Shown piece by piece: positions 50,725-60,678 of a DNA stretch of 64,000 nucleotides (positions are counted from its first letter, which is position 1; each line of letters begins with the position of its first letter). Under the pieces are notes generated by a model, which worked only from the letters and a program-made list of their open reading frames with translations, was not told the origin of the DNA and did no database searches. This DNA comes from Saccharomyces uvarum (lineage: Eukaryota > Ascomycota > Saccharomycetes > Saccharomycetales > Saccharomycetaceae). The position numbers and the translations under genes were made by a program. The DNA is taken from positions 847,001-911,000 of the forward strand of contig OX365939.1 of assembly GCA_947243795.1 (NCBI GenBank), in the 5' to 3' direction.

Positions 50725-51237
50725 CTATATTGATAATGGCTCAAGTGGTTCTGTATTTGGTTTCATCTTATTTGAGAATAGGTGCATTTATGTTGTGTAG
50801 TTTCTAGACTGACATTTGTAGTTCTTTGACATATGTCCTTTCATTGTCGTCTACCGTGATAATAATAAGTTCCAACATTTTTTCCATTTAGAATCCCAAG
50901 AGGAATGAATAATTCTTATTATTATTTATTACTATGTAGATTATGAATTGATCTGGATGATGAGATCATGTGCAATGGTAACCTCGTTGGGTTAATGGGT
51001 TTAGTTTATGAGCTTTATAATATTACAATTGATATGAAAATAAAAAATTACCTGGTATTCATTATTTCAAACCTCTATTCGTTCTTAATATCTTTTCCGT
51101 CTTTATTATCGTTTTTTTTTCTATTTTTATTTTTTTTTGTATCTATGAGATTATCTTCATTTCATTCATCCGAAAATAAAATGGCGATTATGTTTGTTTT
51201 GGCCTTTGATTCGAGAAAATTCGAAAATCAAATCAAA
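50725..51237. other. SKI2 promoter and BDF1 3' region
   Basis: 513 bp, very AT-rich, with T-tracts at about 51110-51140 near the BDF1 3' end. A GATGAG (PAC-like but lacking the CG context) at about 50958 is weak. No gene or RNA seen. Confidence 0.45.
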
Positions 51238-53337
51238 TCATTCTTCTTCACTTTCACTACTGACATCGTCATCCGACGATGAAGAAAACCCATTCCGTGC
51301 GGTACTTTGAACTTGGCCAGGTGAGCCGTTTTGACTCAAAGGAGAAGCACTGTCTAGGATAGCCAACTTATTTTTTATTTTCTCTATCTGTCTACTTTGC
51401 TCTTCCTGACTCAATGCTTTAGATCGTCTTTTCCTGCCACTTGCGCTAGAAGGCGATAAAGATGAAGTATCTCGAGTAATACCAGAGGCGCCGTCTAGCC
51501 CATTGGACGTGTTGGAGGAACTTTCATACTGTCTAAAGAAGGAGTTGTATAGCGTTAAAATTGTATGATTATCCAGAGTATCAAGATCTAGTTCTACTTC
51601 GTCATCTTCAGAAATATTGGGCATAGACTTTTTGATTATGTCTATTGCTCTTTCCAATTTAGAAGTTGGTAGGTCATTGATCCTTTCGGTAATGATACGC
51701 TTCATATCATAGGTTACTACAGTCTTTAACTTATTTTTCTTATCTCTTCTACCTTTAGAAGAACCACTCTTAGAACCTCTCCTTCCCTTTGATCTTTTAC
51801 CGCGTTTTTTAGATCCGCGTGCCAACCGCCTTTCTTTTCTTATTTTCTCTAATTCGTGTTTTTTCAACTGTTGCAATTCCACTTTCATTCTTGCCAGCTG
51901 TTCTTCTAGGTATTGAATAGCGGGGTTTGTTATTATGGTTTCATCGATATCAGATTCTGAATATTCAGACTCGTAGTCATCGTAGTCGCCTTGATTTCTT
52001 GAATCTTCGTCAGAATCGTATTCATCCAAGTTAGGTCTATCGACCCACTTGGAGTTGAAAACTTCCTCTAAACGATGCCCCATCATGTTTACAATTGTCC
52101 CGTCTGGGTTGAATGTGTAACAGTTCTTAAATACTAACCGCACGTCTCTTTCAAAATCCTCCATAGTTTGATACTCCCAATCATTTAATTTCTTGGCAAT
52201 TGTGCTCAAGTCCATGGGCTCTTTGACATAGTCAAAATACGTGGGCAAATTCAAAGAAACTGGATCCACCGCTTCCAGAAAGGGGTAATTGTACGAAGCA
52301 TGTTTCTTTGCCGTTAATTCCTTGAGAATACCCTGACAAAACTTCATAGCTTGCTGCAGTTTCTTGGACTTGGGCTTTTTCGATTCATAAGGATATATGT
52401 CCTTGGATTTTGGAGGATGTATAGTTCTCTTCGGTCTCCCGTTGTGAGTTTGGGCCCGTCTGATAACTATTGGGGCGTCTTCCTGAGCACTAGACCCGCG
52501 CCCTTTGGTTACCACAGGTGGAGCATCTTTAGCTGGCATATTCAGCATATGTTTTTCAAAAGAGGCCTGTATGTTTCTTGCCATTTGAGAAATACCTGCA
52601 TTGGGGCCATTGAACCTTATACTGTTGTTTACCATGACATTAAAGTCTTCAGTGATTTCTTCCGGAACTTCATAGGCACCGAGATTCAACTTCCTCTCTA
52701 TAGTGGACAAGTCCATCGGCCTTTTAATGTAATTGAAGTAAAACGGAATGTCCAACTTCACTGGATCAACTGGCTGCAGGAAAGGCCTAGCATCCTTTAA
52801 CCGCTTGACAGCCTTGACGGCTAGCAACGCATGCTTCTGTTGGTGTTTTGGAATTGGGTCCTGAGGCAGACTGTTCATATCCGGCTCTGGAGGAGGAGCA
52901 GGAGCAGGTTCCTTTGGAGCTTCCTCGGGAAGCTCCAACTTCGAACCATCATTCGCAGTAGCACCTTTTTGCTTGCCCCCATGTCCTTCTTCCCTCTCCC
53001 TCTTCAATCCCTGTTGAGGCTCTTCTTCTGCGCTCACTCCGGTGGCGTTATATGTATTATTCTCGTTAGCCGCCAACGCGGGGCTTTCTACAAAGCCGTT
53101 TACCGCGGGTTGCGTAGATGCAGATGAAGAGATATCTCCGTTCAGCTTGGGCTTTTTGATATGCGTTTCATCGTTGACAGGGGTCTTGTCCTCTGCTAGA
53201 TCGTTGGGAGACGACCCGTTCTCGCCCTCGTCCTTATTCAGAATTTGATCTATAGGCCTCTTAAGAGTACTGGAAACGTCGCCATTGACATTACCGTTGA
53301 CATTCACATCGTTTTCCACGGGTGTGATATCAGTCAT
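51238..53337 (-). CDS. BDF1: Double-bromodomain BET protein Bdf1
   Basis: The protein has 699 residues. Bromodomain 1 lies at about 165-265 (acetyl-lysine Asn in NSIRFNGPN). Bromodomain 2 lies at about 325-430 (NCYTFNPDG). An acidic Glu/Asp/Tyr-rich stretch at about 438-466 is followed by a coiled, Lys/Arg-rich segment at about 475-535. The ET domain is at about 538-605 and the C-terminal tail is acidic and Ser-rich (SDDDVSSESEEE). Bdf1 binds acetylated H4, associates with TFIID and SWR1, and limits heterochromatin spread. SWC7, another SWR1 subunit, is also in this window. Confidence 0.97.
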   Translation of the reverse strand: MTDITPVENDVNVNGNVNGDVSSTLKRPIDQILNKDEGENGSSPNDLAEDKTPVNDETHIKKPKLNGDISSSASTQPAVNGFVESPALAANENNTYNATGVSAEEEPQQGLKREREEGHGGKQKGATANDGSKLELPEEAPKEPAPAPPPEPDMNSLPQDPIPKHQQKHALLAVKAVKRLKDARPFLQPVDPVKLDIPFYFNYIKRPMDLSTIERKLNLGAYEVPEEITEDFNVMVNNSIRFNGPNAGISQMARNIQASFEKHMLNMPAKDAPPVVTKGRGSSAQEDAPIVIRRAQTHNGRPKRTIHPPKSKDIYPYESKKPKSKKLQQAMKFCQGILKELTAKKHASYNYPFLEAVDPVSLNLPTYFDYVKEPMDLSTIAKKLNDWEYQTMEDFERDVRLVFKNCYTFNPDGTIVNMMGHRLEEVFNSKWVDRPNLDEYDSDEDSRNQGDYDDYESEYSESDIDETIITNPAIQYLEEQLARMKVELQQLKKHELEKIRKERRLARGSKKRGKRSKGRRGSKSGSSKGRRDKKNKLKTVVTYDMKRIITERINDLPTSKLERAIDIIKKSMPNISEDDEVELDLDTLDNHTILTLYNSFFRQYESSSNTSNGLDGASGITRDTSSLSPSSASGRKRRSKALSQEEQSRQIEKIKNKLAILDSASPLSQNGSPGQVQSTARNGFSSSSDDDVSSESEEE

Positions 53338-53527
53338 TACGTACGTTTGTGAGAGCCGTTGAGTTTCGACCGCCTTTTTTTCGTCTGTTGTGGCAAGAGA
53401 GAGAAAAATAAATGGATTGGGAAGGAACGACCTAGTAGGCAGAATTAAGGGACAAGAAAAACCCGCTTTGTTTAAATACTTCGCGACGACGCGCGACGAG
53501 CGACGACGGCCGACGTGGCGAGTTCAC

Positions 53528-53548
53528 GGAGCAGGTTGAACCAGCTCC
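53528..53548. repeat. 21 bp palindrome
   Basis: Left arm GGAGC-A-GGTT and right arm AACC-A-GCTCC are separated by one G. Both arm parts pair perfectly, with one A-A mismatch in the middle. Confidence 0.85.
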
Positions 53549-53904
53549 ACACACAAAATGCGCGGGGCCAAGTGCCAGGGGGCACGGATGCGCATATCTG
53601 CAAGAAAAAAAGGTGCTGGGTAATCCAAATATGAGCGGTCGCAGACCAACTCAACACAACCTTTCCGCGGCTAAATTCCCTCCCATATGGTGGGTGACAC
53701 ATGAAACGTACGGCTAAAAACGCAGATCCGAGGGTCTGGTATACAGCGAACGTTCATGCGTTTTTACCATGTTGAGGTTTCAAGGGGCGACCAAAGGGAA
53801 GATTGTGTGCACGCATGTCGCAACGTCGCCAAACCATGATAATATGCGTATGAACATTCATAATAGTCGAGTTTGCGTAAATGCGTGTCGTCGCCAGCAG
53901 TGCC

Positions 53905-53922
53905 ACCTGGTCATTACCAGGT
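53905..53922. repeat. Hairpin-forming inverted repeat
   Basis: ACCTGGT and ACCAGGT are perfect 7 bp arms around a 4 nt loop. An outer CAGCA (53896-53900) and TGCTG (53924-53928) could extend the stem with an internal bulge. Confidence 0.8.
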
Positions 53923-54184
53923 TTGCTGTTTCCATGCGTGTACATTAGTTACGGTTTCGTTTTTATGAATACGATGTAAACTAAGAATTCGATAATCTCC
54001 TGCCCGAGGATTTCGAGATTTTCGCAATTAGATTTTGCCCCGCACCTTATTGTAGTTAATTAAGGACCCATACCTCGCGAGTTCCAATCGCACCCGTGCA
54101 TTTCTAAAGGCCAGTCCTGTAAAAAAGAATGTAACACTAAACTTTGAAAAAGAGCTTATGGCATATGTACGTTTAATTTTCTAT

Positions 54185-56236
54185 TTACGAGTCTCTAGTG
54201 GCAAAAGAGCTACTCTTATGTTTGGGGACAAAGACAAAGCTTTCATCAGTCTTGCCGAAAAACAAGTCACTTAGCTTGATCCAGTCGTTGACGTCCGTGC
54301 TGCCCATTAATGTTTCAACGTCATCTCTCCCGCACCAATTGGGTGGTCTTTCATTCAACTTGACGGGATATCTCTCACAAATGCCCATAGGAATGTATCT
54401 GTGGAAAAAGGACATGAATTCACAAAAGAATCTACGGCATTGAGAAAGCCCGTATTCATCAGTGCCCCAATGTTCCATGGAGAATTGTGCGTAGTCTTTT
54501 AAGATGTCTAATCTTTCGGTACTTGTCTTGTCTAAGTACTGTTGGGAGTCGATCTCTTCGAAGATCCATGGCTTAATCAGGGCACCACGGGCGACCATGA
54601 CACTGTCGATGTTCGCATTCCCGTCGAGATAACGGTGCCAGTCCTCGAAGTTGTTGACATCACCATTCCCGACAAATTGAATTCTATTCTTGGAGTCTCG
54701 AGATTCCTTACCTTGCTCAGATTCTTTGAATTCCGCTTCTGCAGATCTCAACGTATCAGCGACTTGGCCCACGTATTCCCAGTCCGCTTGCTTTGTGTAC
54801 CTCTGTTGCCTGGATCTACCATGTAAAGTAATTGCTGCCACGTCAGTCTCGTTGACTAATCTTTTCACCAATCCTTCCGCAATTGGATGGCCTTCTCTTG
54901 TGCCTGTTCTGATCTTTACCGTGATAGGAACATCCTGCGAGACATAGTTCATCGCGTTTAAACAACGAATCATTCTTGCTGGATTGTCCAGTAGCGCACT
55001 CCCAGAACCTTGTCTGTACAATAAGTCAATGGGGCAACCGGAGTTCAAATTGATTTCGCTGATATCGCTAACGCAATCGACAAGTGCCTCCGCAGCCTTG
55101 GCTGCCTGCCAGGCTTTGGAACAAGCCACTTGGACACCAAACCCAGGTACTTCGGACTTGTGAGCCTTGGGGAGCGCCCATTCGGAATTGGTACCTTGGA
55201 TCAAGGGAATCGCCAAAGCCATTTCTGAATACGTTACATCGGCACCCAGTTTCCTCATTAGACGACGGTATGGTAAATTACCCACGGTTGTTAATGGGGA
55301 TACGATTTTCTTACCATGCAGGTCCAAAGGCTTTTTCTCTTGAGCAAAATAACGAGTGTCCTTGTATTTCAAGTACACTTCACGTTGTCTCACTCTATGT
55401 TCCGCTAATTCTTTATCCCTCTGTTCCGATAATTCTTTGTCTTTCTGTTCTACCTGAGGAGCAGCTTCGCCCTGGGATTCTGGCTCCTTAGATTCTTGCT
55501 TTTGTTCCTTTTCAACGGGTTTGGCTTCTGCTTCCTCGCCTACCTTCATGGAGTCTCTGCACTCCTGTTGGAAAGAGTCGATGATTTCCAACACTTCGTT
55601 ACTCTTGGGGAATGGGAACCTTCTCTTTATTAGATCCAGTTTCTTTCCAGGTGAAATATGATTGACCTCCCCCCTAACAGACCAGATGGTTTGCGTATCT
55701 ACATCTACGTCCTTTGTTGATATGAGTGTAGTTTCTTCCTTGTTTAAATGAGATGACAAAAATCTGCACTTAAATCCCATCGGACAATATCCCAATGAGC
55801 TGAAAACTGGACAGATAGGAAACATGTCATTTTCAACTTCAGGTTTCTTTGTAGAAAGATACAATTTGATATCGTGAACAAACCTACAGCTATCACCAAA
55901 GGAACATTTGGATACGTCTCCGTAGATCAAGCGGGGGCATAGAGCGTTTTGTTCTCTAACCTGTCTGTTATCTCTATTCTTGTTCTGGCCACGCTTCTTA
56001 CCTCTCCCCTTTTTGTTCTTCTTATTGTTCCCACCGTTACCGGAAAGTTCTTCTACCATTCTATCGGAAGACATCTCTTCGTCATAAACAGGGGCCTCTT
56101 GATGCGAATTTTGCTTCAACGGTACAATATACTCGGGCTTAAGATGAGCGACACCTTTCGACCAGGAAATGTCCTGTCTCTTCACGCTTGAATCGTTGTC
56201 CTCTACAATAGAACGCTTTTCTGTCTGTTGCTCCAT
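54185..56236 (-). CDS. DUS3: tRNA-dihydrouridine synthase 3
   Basis: The protein has 683 residues. It makes dihydrouridine at position 47 of cytoplasmic tRNAs, using FMN and NADPH. Two CCCH zinc fingers (C100, C111, C117, H121 and C142, C151, C157, H163) precede a Lys/Glu-rich linker. The TIM-barrel Dus domain starts around residue 300 ([22 protein letters not shown]) with catalytic C401 in LNSGCPIDL. The Dus3-specific C-terminal extension is present. A basic [17 protein letters not shown] stretch at about 72-88 looks like a nuclear signal. The ATG at 56236 gives [10 protein letters not shown]; codons further upstream are non-ATG. Confidence 0.97.
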   Translation of the reverse strand: MEQQTEKRSIVEDNDSSVKRQDISWSKGVAHLKPEYIVPLKQNSHQEAPVYDEEMSSDRMVEELSGNGGNNKKNKKGRGKKRGQNKNRDNRQVREQNALCPRLIYGDVSKCSFGDSCRFVHDIKLYLSTKKPEVENDMFPICPVFSSLGYCPMGFKCRFLSSHLNKEETTLISTKDVDVDTQTIWSVRGEVNHISPGKKLDLIKRRFPFPKSNEVLEIIDSFQQECRDSMKVGEEAEAKPVEKEQKQESKEPESQGEAAPQVEQKDKELSEQRDKELAEHRVRQREVYLKYKDTRYFAQEKKPLDLHGKKIVSPLTTVGNLPYRRLMRKLGADVTYSEMALAIPLIQGTNSEWALPKAHKSEVPGFGVQVACSKAWQAAKAAEALVDCVSDISEINLNSGCPIDLLYRQGSGSALLDNPARMIRCLNAMNYVSQDVPITVKIRTGTREGHPIAEGLVKRLVNETDVAAITLHGRSRQQRYTKQADWEYVGQVADTLRSAEAEFKESEQGKESRDSKNRIQFVGNGDVNNFEDWHRYLDGNANIDSVMVARGALIKPWIFEEIDSQQYLDKTSTERLDILKDYAQFSMEHWGTDEYGLSQCRRFFCEFMSFFHRYIPMGICERYPVKLNERPPNWCGRDDVETLMGSTDVNDWIKLSDLFFGKTDESFVFVPKHKSSSFATRDS

Positions 56237-57349
56237 CACTACTGTCGACAATATTTTTTGGTTTATCTTGAATATCTAACCTCCTATCCTGTGTTCATCT
56301 CATCACCTACCTTGTTGTAGCTCAGTCTCTTGGTTTCTATTAGGCTCATTGAAATTTTTCAAAAATGGTGCACGGGCTTTTTGTGCACGTGGTTTGTTTT
56401 CGAAGCTTTTCGGAGTCATGCCAAGCCCGTTACCCGTCTGGCGGTAATAAGTTCCCCCCGCCCCCCTTGCGGCGGATTCTAAGCACCACGGGTACGGGCG
56501 GTGACTGGGTTCTGGGTAGTGCGGCGTTCCCGTGCGCTGCGTGGGCCGTCGCAAGAAAAAGAAACAAAACACGCCCACGTCGTGCAAGAGCACACGATTT
56601 TGTCTGTTACATAATAAGGAGCAATTTCGAATCAACTGAAATTTGGAACAAGTGGGCGATGCATCCATTTTAAGGCTAATTTGTATCATAACGTCACTAT
56701 CAGCCATTGTCACTTGCAACCGTCGTCTGCTACAGCCATTGCCATTATCATTTGTCTTTATATCTTCACCGATTTAAAGCACACTAGGCTAACGTACGCA
56801 TTTTACTTCTCCGACTCACCTTTTCCGCCAGTCATCCCTATATATATAAAATCTTGCACATTCTAGTGACTCCATTGACAAGGTTTGACAGAAATAGCAA
56901 ACAAGGAAAACAGTATTGCCAGTCCTCAAATTAATACGAGCAATAGGTTTATTTACAAACGGAAAGAGTCTAGTTAATATTTCTAACTCAAACACACACG
57001 CCATTACTTCTTCCTTTGTGATTTTTTGTTTTTCTATTATTTAATCAACTTTATCGTCGATTAAATTGTTTCATTTATCGCATATTACTTTTAAAACAAA
57101 AAAGTAAAGAAAGAAAAAGCTAAAGAAAAGAGTGTGCCACGCAGACCCTCACACTAAGTTTATAATATACTCAGACGATTTCGCCTTTGACATCATATTA
57201 TATCCTCGAAATTTTCTCTGGATTTACCCGTTACTTATCGCCTCGAATTACTCTTTTCTAAGGCGTTTATAGGTTCATTGTCATTATACGACTCATTCAT
57301 ATTCAACAACTTTTCTTATTTGAAATAAGAAAACAAGCATATTTTGAGT
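56237..57349. promoter_or_regulatory. Divergent DUS3/SFP1 promoter region
   Basis: This 1113 bp region has, near DUS3, an RRPE-like element (AAATTTTTCA at 56352-56361, read as TGAAAAATTT on the DUS3 strand). It also has a PAC-like CTCATC at 56300-56305 (GATGAG on the DUS3 strand). Further on are a CACGTG E-box (56386-56391), a Reb1-like TTACCCG (56430-56436), and a C6-G-C6 tract (56454-56466) in a GC-rich block. Another TTACCCG lies at 57224-57230, about 120 bp upstream of SFP1. The long AT-rich stretch before SFP1 probably contains its 5' leader. Confidence 0.5.
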
Positions 57350-59428
57350 ATGGATTTCACAACAATGACCATGACGAGCAATATGGCTGCTAGTGCCACT
57401 GCAACGGCTACGCCTACACATACATCGATGAATTCTTCTTCGAATTCTAACATTGATATGGATTCGAACCAGCACACACCTTCTATCTTAATAAATAATA
57501 ATTCGGATTCTTCTAATGCGAAGACTACAGATTTCAACGGCATCAATAATATTCACCAAAAAAGCGTCACGAGCAATAATACAAATAACGTACATTTGTA
57601 CTCGCCTAACATAATGGATCAGACACTACTAACTCCACAAGATATTGCTAAATTACGGAGAGAGTCGATAGCCCATTCTCAAGGGATGGGTGGTGTTTCG
57701 TGGGGGTCCATTAGTGTTGGTTCTTGGTTGAGAGATGAAATTATCAGCCGTAGAAGTAGTATTGTGCCACCATCAGCAAACAGTGCTGCCGCTGCTGCTG
57801 CTGTTGCCCCCGCCGTTTCTACCACTGCTACCAATACTCTACAAATTCAACAACCTACTAAGAGACCTTCTGTGAGTAATCCTCCTTACCACAGAGGGTA
57901 TTCTATTTCTCCGCAAATTGCTTACACTGCTTATTTGCCAAACTTAGAAAAGCAATATTGTAAGGACTATTCGTGCTGTGGCCTATCTTTACCTGGGCTG
58001 CATGATTTGTTAAGGCATTATGAAGAGGCGCATATATCTACATCGCCCAACACTGTTAACATGTCGCAAATACCGATGAACTCTACTGGCACGGCGAACT
58101 CATCAACTCGTATGACCAATAATAATATGAATAACGCTAATAACAACTACAATCAACACAATAACATGACCACCAATAATAAAAATGCAGCTCAGAAAAG
58201 AAATAACATACAAGCTCATAACGGCAATACGACTAATAACACCTCTATGCATGCCAATCTTGAAAACAACATGGATTCCAATTCTATAATACGACAATCT
58301 CAGCATCCTCAACACCAGCAGAATATAATACAGCAACAACTGCAGTCGAATTCTGTCACCAACGCGTCAGGAGCCGTACCGGCAGCAAGTTCGATGGCTT
58401 CGGCAGCGACATCGTCCACAACCGCAAACCTGAACGCAATATCTTTAACGGGGGCTCAAAATCAGAATTTATCGATGGCTAATCATTCTCAACAACTACA
58501 TTTGAACGGGAATTTGGTGGATGCAGTTTCGACTAATGATGTGTTTTTAAGAACTAATTCTCCGTCAAGACATGTCCCAAACAATAAATTAACGAGTCTC
58601 AACAATAATACTGGTATTAACATTAATAACAACAACAACAATAACTCACACAATAACAATAATAATATTAACATGGGGAATAAGAATATCATGGTGAATC
58701 GTCCTCACACTTTTAATAACTACTCTCTCAACAAAACATCAAGAACATCTATTCCAAATCAATCAAGAAAAATTGATCCTCACCAAACAGATTTGTCTCC
58801 CTTAGTTCTAGTCCAAGATATCGATTTGAGTTTTATGGACGATGACATTTTAGGCCCTGGTAATCATAACCCTATGAATTCTAACGTAAACCCGGCGGCA
58901 AACACTCATAATTACAATACTTTCCATCCTTCCATGCATAGTAAGTCTTCTCAAAACATGGTGGATGACCAAGATATTGATGATATCGATGATGATGATG
59001 ATGTAGATGATGATGATGATGACGATGATGATGATGATGATACAGAAAACGGGTCTGCATCTAATGCAAAATCGGTGCATAATAACAACTACAAATTACC
59101 TCAACAAGCTTACATAGATGACCCTGCCAGAAGGCTTTATGTCATGGATCATGAAGAGCAAAAACCATTCAAGTGCCCCGTTATTGGTTGTGAAAAGACT
59201 TATAAAAATCAAAACGGGTTGAAGTATCATAGATTGCATGGTCACCAAAATCAAAAATTACACGAAAATCCAGACGGTACATTTAGCGTTATAGATCCAG
59301 ATTCTACAGATTCATTTGGTGATGGGATGGGATCTGCTAAGGATAAACCTTACCGCTGTGAAGTTTGTGGTAAGAGATACAAGAACCTAAACGGTTTGAA
59401 ATATCACAGAGGTCATTCCACTCATTAA
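57350..59428 (+). CDS. SFP1: Sfp1, zinc-finger regulator of ribosomal genes and cell size
   Basis: The protein has 692 residues. Two C-terminal C2H2 fingers are seen: C609/C614 with H627/H632, and C670/C673 with H686 and H689 or H692. A degenerate finger lies near residues 204-228. Between them is a long Asn/Ser/Gln-rich, prion-like region and a near-continuous Asp run at about 543-566. Sfp1 responds to TORC1 and PKA, moves to the nucleus in good nutrients and activates ribosomal-protein and ribosome-biogenesis genes. Its known targets include genes of the kinds found here (RPS29A, RPL31B, AFG2). The ATG at 57350 (MDFTTMTM) is the first in frame. Confidence 0.97.
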   Translation: MDFTTMTMTSNMAASATATATPTHTSMNSSSNSNIDMDSNQHTPSILINNNSDSSNAKTTDFNGINNIHQKSVTSNNTNNVHLYSPNIMDQTLLTPQDIAKLRRESIAHSQGMGGVSWGSISVGSWLRDEIISRRSSIVPPSANSAAAAAAVAPAVSTTATNTLQIQQPTKRPSVSNPPYHRGYSISPQIAYTAYLPNLEKQYCKDYSCCGLSLPGLHDLLRHYEEAHISTSPNTVNMSQIPMNSTGTANSSTRMTNNNMNNANNNYNQHNNMTTNNKNAAQKRNNIQAHNGNTTNNTSMHANLENNMDSNSIIRQSQHPQHQQNIIQQQLQSNSVTNASGAVPAASSMASAATSSTTANLNAISLTGAQNQNLSMANHSQQLHLNGNLVDAVSTNDVFLRTNSPSRHVPNNKLTSLNNNTGININNNNNNNSHNNNNNINMGNKNIMVNRPHTFNNYSLNKTSRTSIPNQSRKIDPHQTDLSPLVLVQDIDLSFMDDDILGPGNHNPMNSNVNPAANTHNYNTFHPSMHSKSSQNMVDDQDIDDIDDDDDVDDDDDDDDDDDDTENGSASNAKSVHNNNYKLPQQAYIDDPARRLYVMDHEEQKPFKCPVIGCEKTYKNQNGLKYHRLHGHQNQKLHENPDGTFSVIDPDSTDSFGDGMGSAKDKPYRCEVCGKRYKNLNGLKYHRGHSTH
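58975..59042 (+). repeat. GAT triplet tract encoding poly-Asp in SFP1
   Basis: A GAT/GAC triplet tract with a few interruptions encodes an acidic run in Sfp1. It ends directly before TENGSAS and is probably length-variable between strains. Confidence 0.85.
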
Positions 59429-60270
59429 TCAGATATATTTCTTCCTTCAATCACTTTATCAGACAATATTCAGATGCACAGTCGTCTTATTTTGCTTGTA
59501 TTATGGGTTTGGGTTTTGGTTGTTTTGTTTTGTTTTTACTTCGCTTTAAACTATTCACTTGAACATTAGTGGAAGGAAGCCATGATAAATTTTACACTCT
59601 CTAACTAATGTCCACTATCAAAGTGAATAGCATATCTATAATCCCCACAAAAATAGAAATAGAAAAACTTCTTTCTTTTTTTGCCATCATTTCCTTGGTT
59701 TCACGCGTCATCAAACTAAATCCAGTCTGCACTCCATCTAAGTCTCTCCCTTTCGTTTTGTTATGTGCTTTTTCTTCACTATTCATTTTTTTATTATTAT
59801 TGTGTTTTTACTATATGTATTTTTGGCTCTACTTATTTCCTTCTGTTCTGATGTATTAAAAACTATCTTATCCAAAAAAGATACTTTCATTCCTTCTTAT
59901 TTAGGTTTTAATCTTCAAGAAACTTTCTTCATTCAATTCTATATTATTTCATATTGTGCTATTTATTTGCCTCTGTATATTCTAAATATTGTAGGAGTAT
60001 TATTTATGTTATCGATTCATTCTTTTTTGGAGGTGTGGCTGTTAAAGTGACGCAACGCAAGACATCATATGTAAACAAGCATCCCTTTGCCCTTGATTTC
60101 ACTTTTTTATTGCTTTTATACATTAATATAACTGTCTCCAGAGAATCCTCCTTCTAGAAGGAAGTTTTGTTAAATTTTCTTAAAAAAGTTTCTCACTTCC
60201 TAGATTTAATGTTTTGAAGGTAAGTTTGGATTTCATATGTCTTTTCTGGAAAGAAATATCCAATTGCTAG

Positions 60271-60310
60271 CAAGAATTAAAAAGTGATAACAAGAATCAA
60301 AAAGTGATAG
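60271..60310 (+). repeat. 20 bp tandem duplication
   Basis: Two adjacent 20 bp units (60271-60290 and 60291-60310) share CAAGAAT-AAAAAGTGATA and differ at two positions, each a transition. Confidence 0.9.
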
Positions 60311-60317
60311 CTAAACC

Positions 60318-60455
60318 ATGAGACTTCCATCTAACAAGAGCCAAATCCTGGCAAGACAACTAGTTATTGTCAAGAAAAAATCTGAAAGTAGCACAATGCT
60401 GTATTATGGCATTTGCCAAGGTCAGTCGAGTAAGAAACATGTCGTTTTAACTTGA
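60318..60455 (+). CDS. Possible small ORF, 45 residues, unknown
   Basis: An ATG at 60318 opens 45 codons to TGA at 60453-60455. The product starts MRLPSNKSQILARQLVIVKK and is Lys- and Ser-rich, with no recognised domain or membrane span. It lies 223 bp upstream of SEI1, right after the tandem duplication. I do not recognise it. A chance frame of this length is quite possible in a 1.25 kb spacer. Confidence 0.2.
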   Translation: MRLPSNKSQILARQLVIVKKKSESSTMLYYGICQGQSSKKHVVLT

Positions 60456-60678
60456 CAGGGAATTGCAAACGATTATTTGTTGTGATGCTTGGTTTGTTGA
60501 AATCTAAAAAGAAGGTTGGGTGATTATTCTCTTACTACTGTATATCCCAGAAAATTTAAAGGGAAAGTTATTAAAATTATACGCGCGTAAGGCAGAAAAA
60601 GAAACAGCTTCCTATACAATATCAAGATGAGAACTAAACTCTAACTCAGGAAAAAAAAAGCACAGTAAACAGGGAAGA

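Larger units (their letters stand above)
53338..54184. promoter_or_regulatory. BDF1 promoter/DUS3 3' region, repeat-rich
   Basis: This 847 bp spacer has no convincing gene. It has CGACG-type repeats close to BDF1, a 21 bp palindrome (53528-53548), and a 7 bp-arm hairpin (53905-53922). Several copies of ATGCGT/ACGCAT occur between 53755 and 53940. A Rap1-like GCACCCGTGCATTT is at 54090-54103. It is much more structured than the other spacers (see findings). Confidence 0.45.
59429..60678. other. SFP1-SEI1 intergenic region
   Basis: 1250 bp, AT-rich. It contains the SFP1 3' flank, a 20 bp tandem duplication (60271-60310), a 45-codon open frame (60318-60455), and the SEI1 promoter. A near-match to the yeast origin core (ATTTATGTTAT at about 60002) is too weak to call. 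I see no conserved gene or tRNA. Confidence 0.45.

Noticed and set aside
54162-54172. Near-match to the yeast replication origin core (also about 60002)
   Set aside because: One mismatch each in AT-rich DNA; near-matches are common and I cannot test origin activity from sequence.
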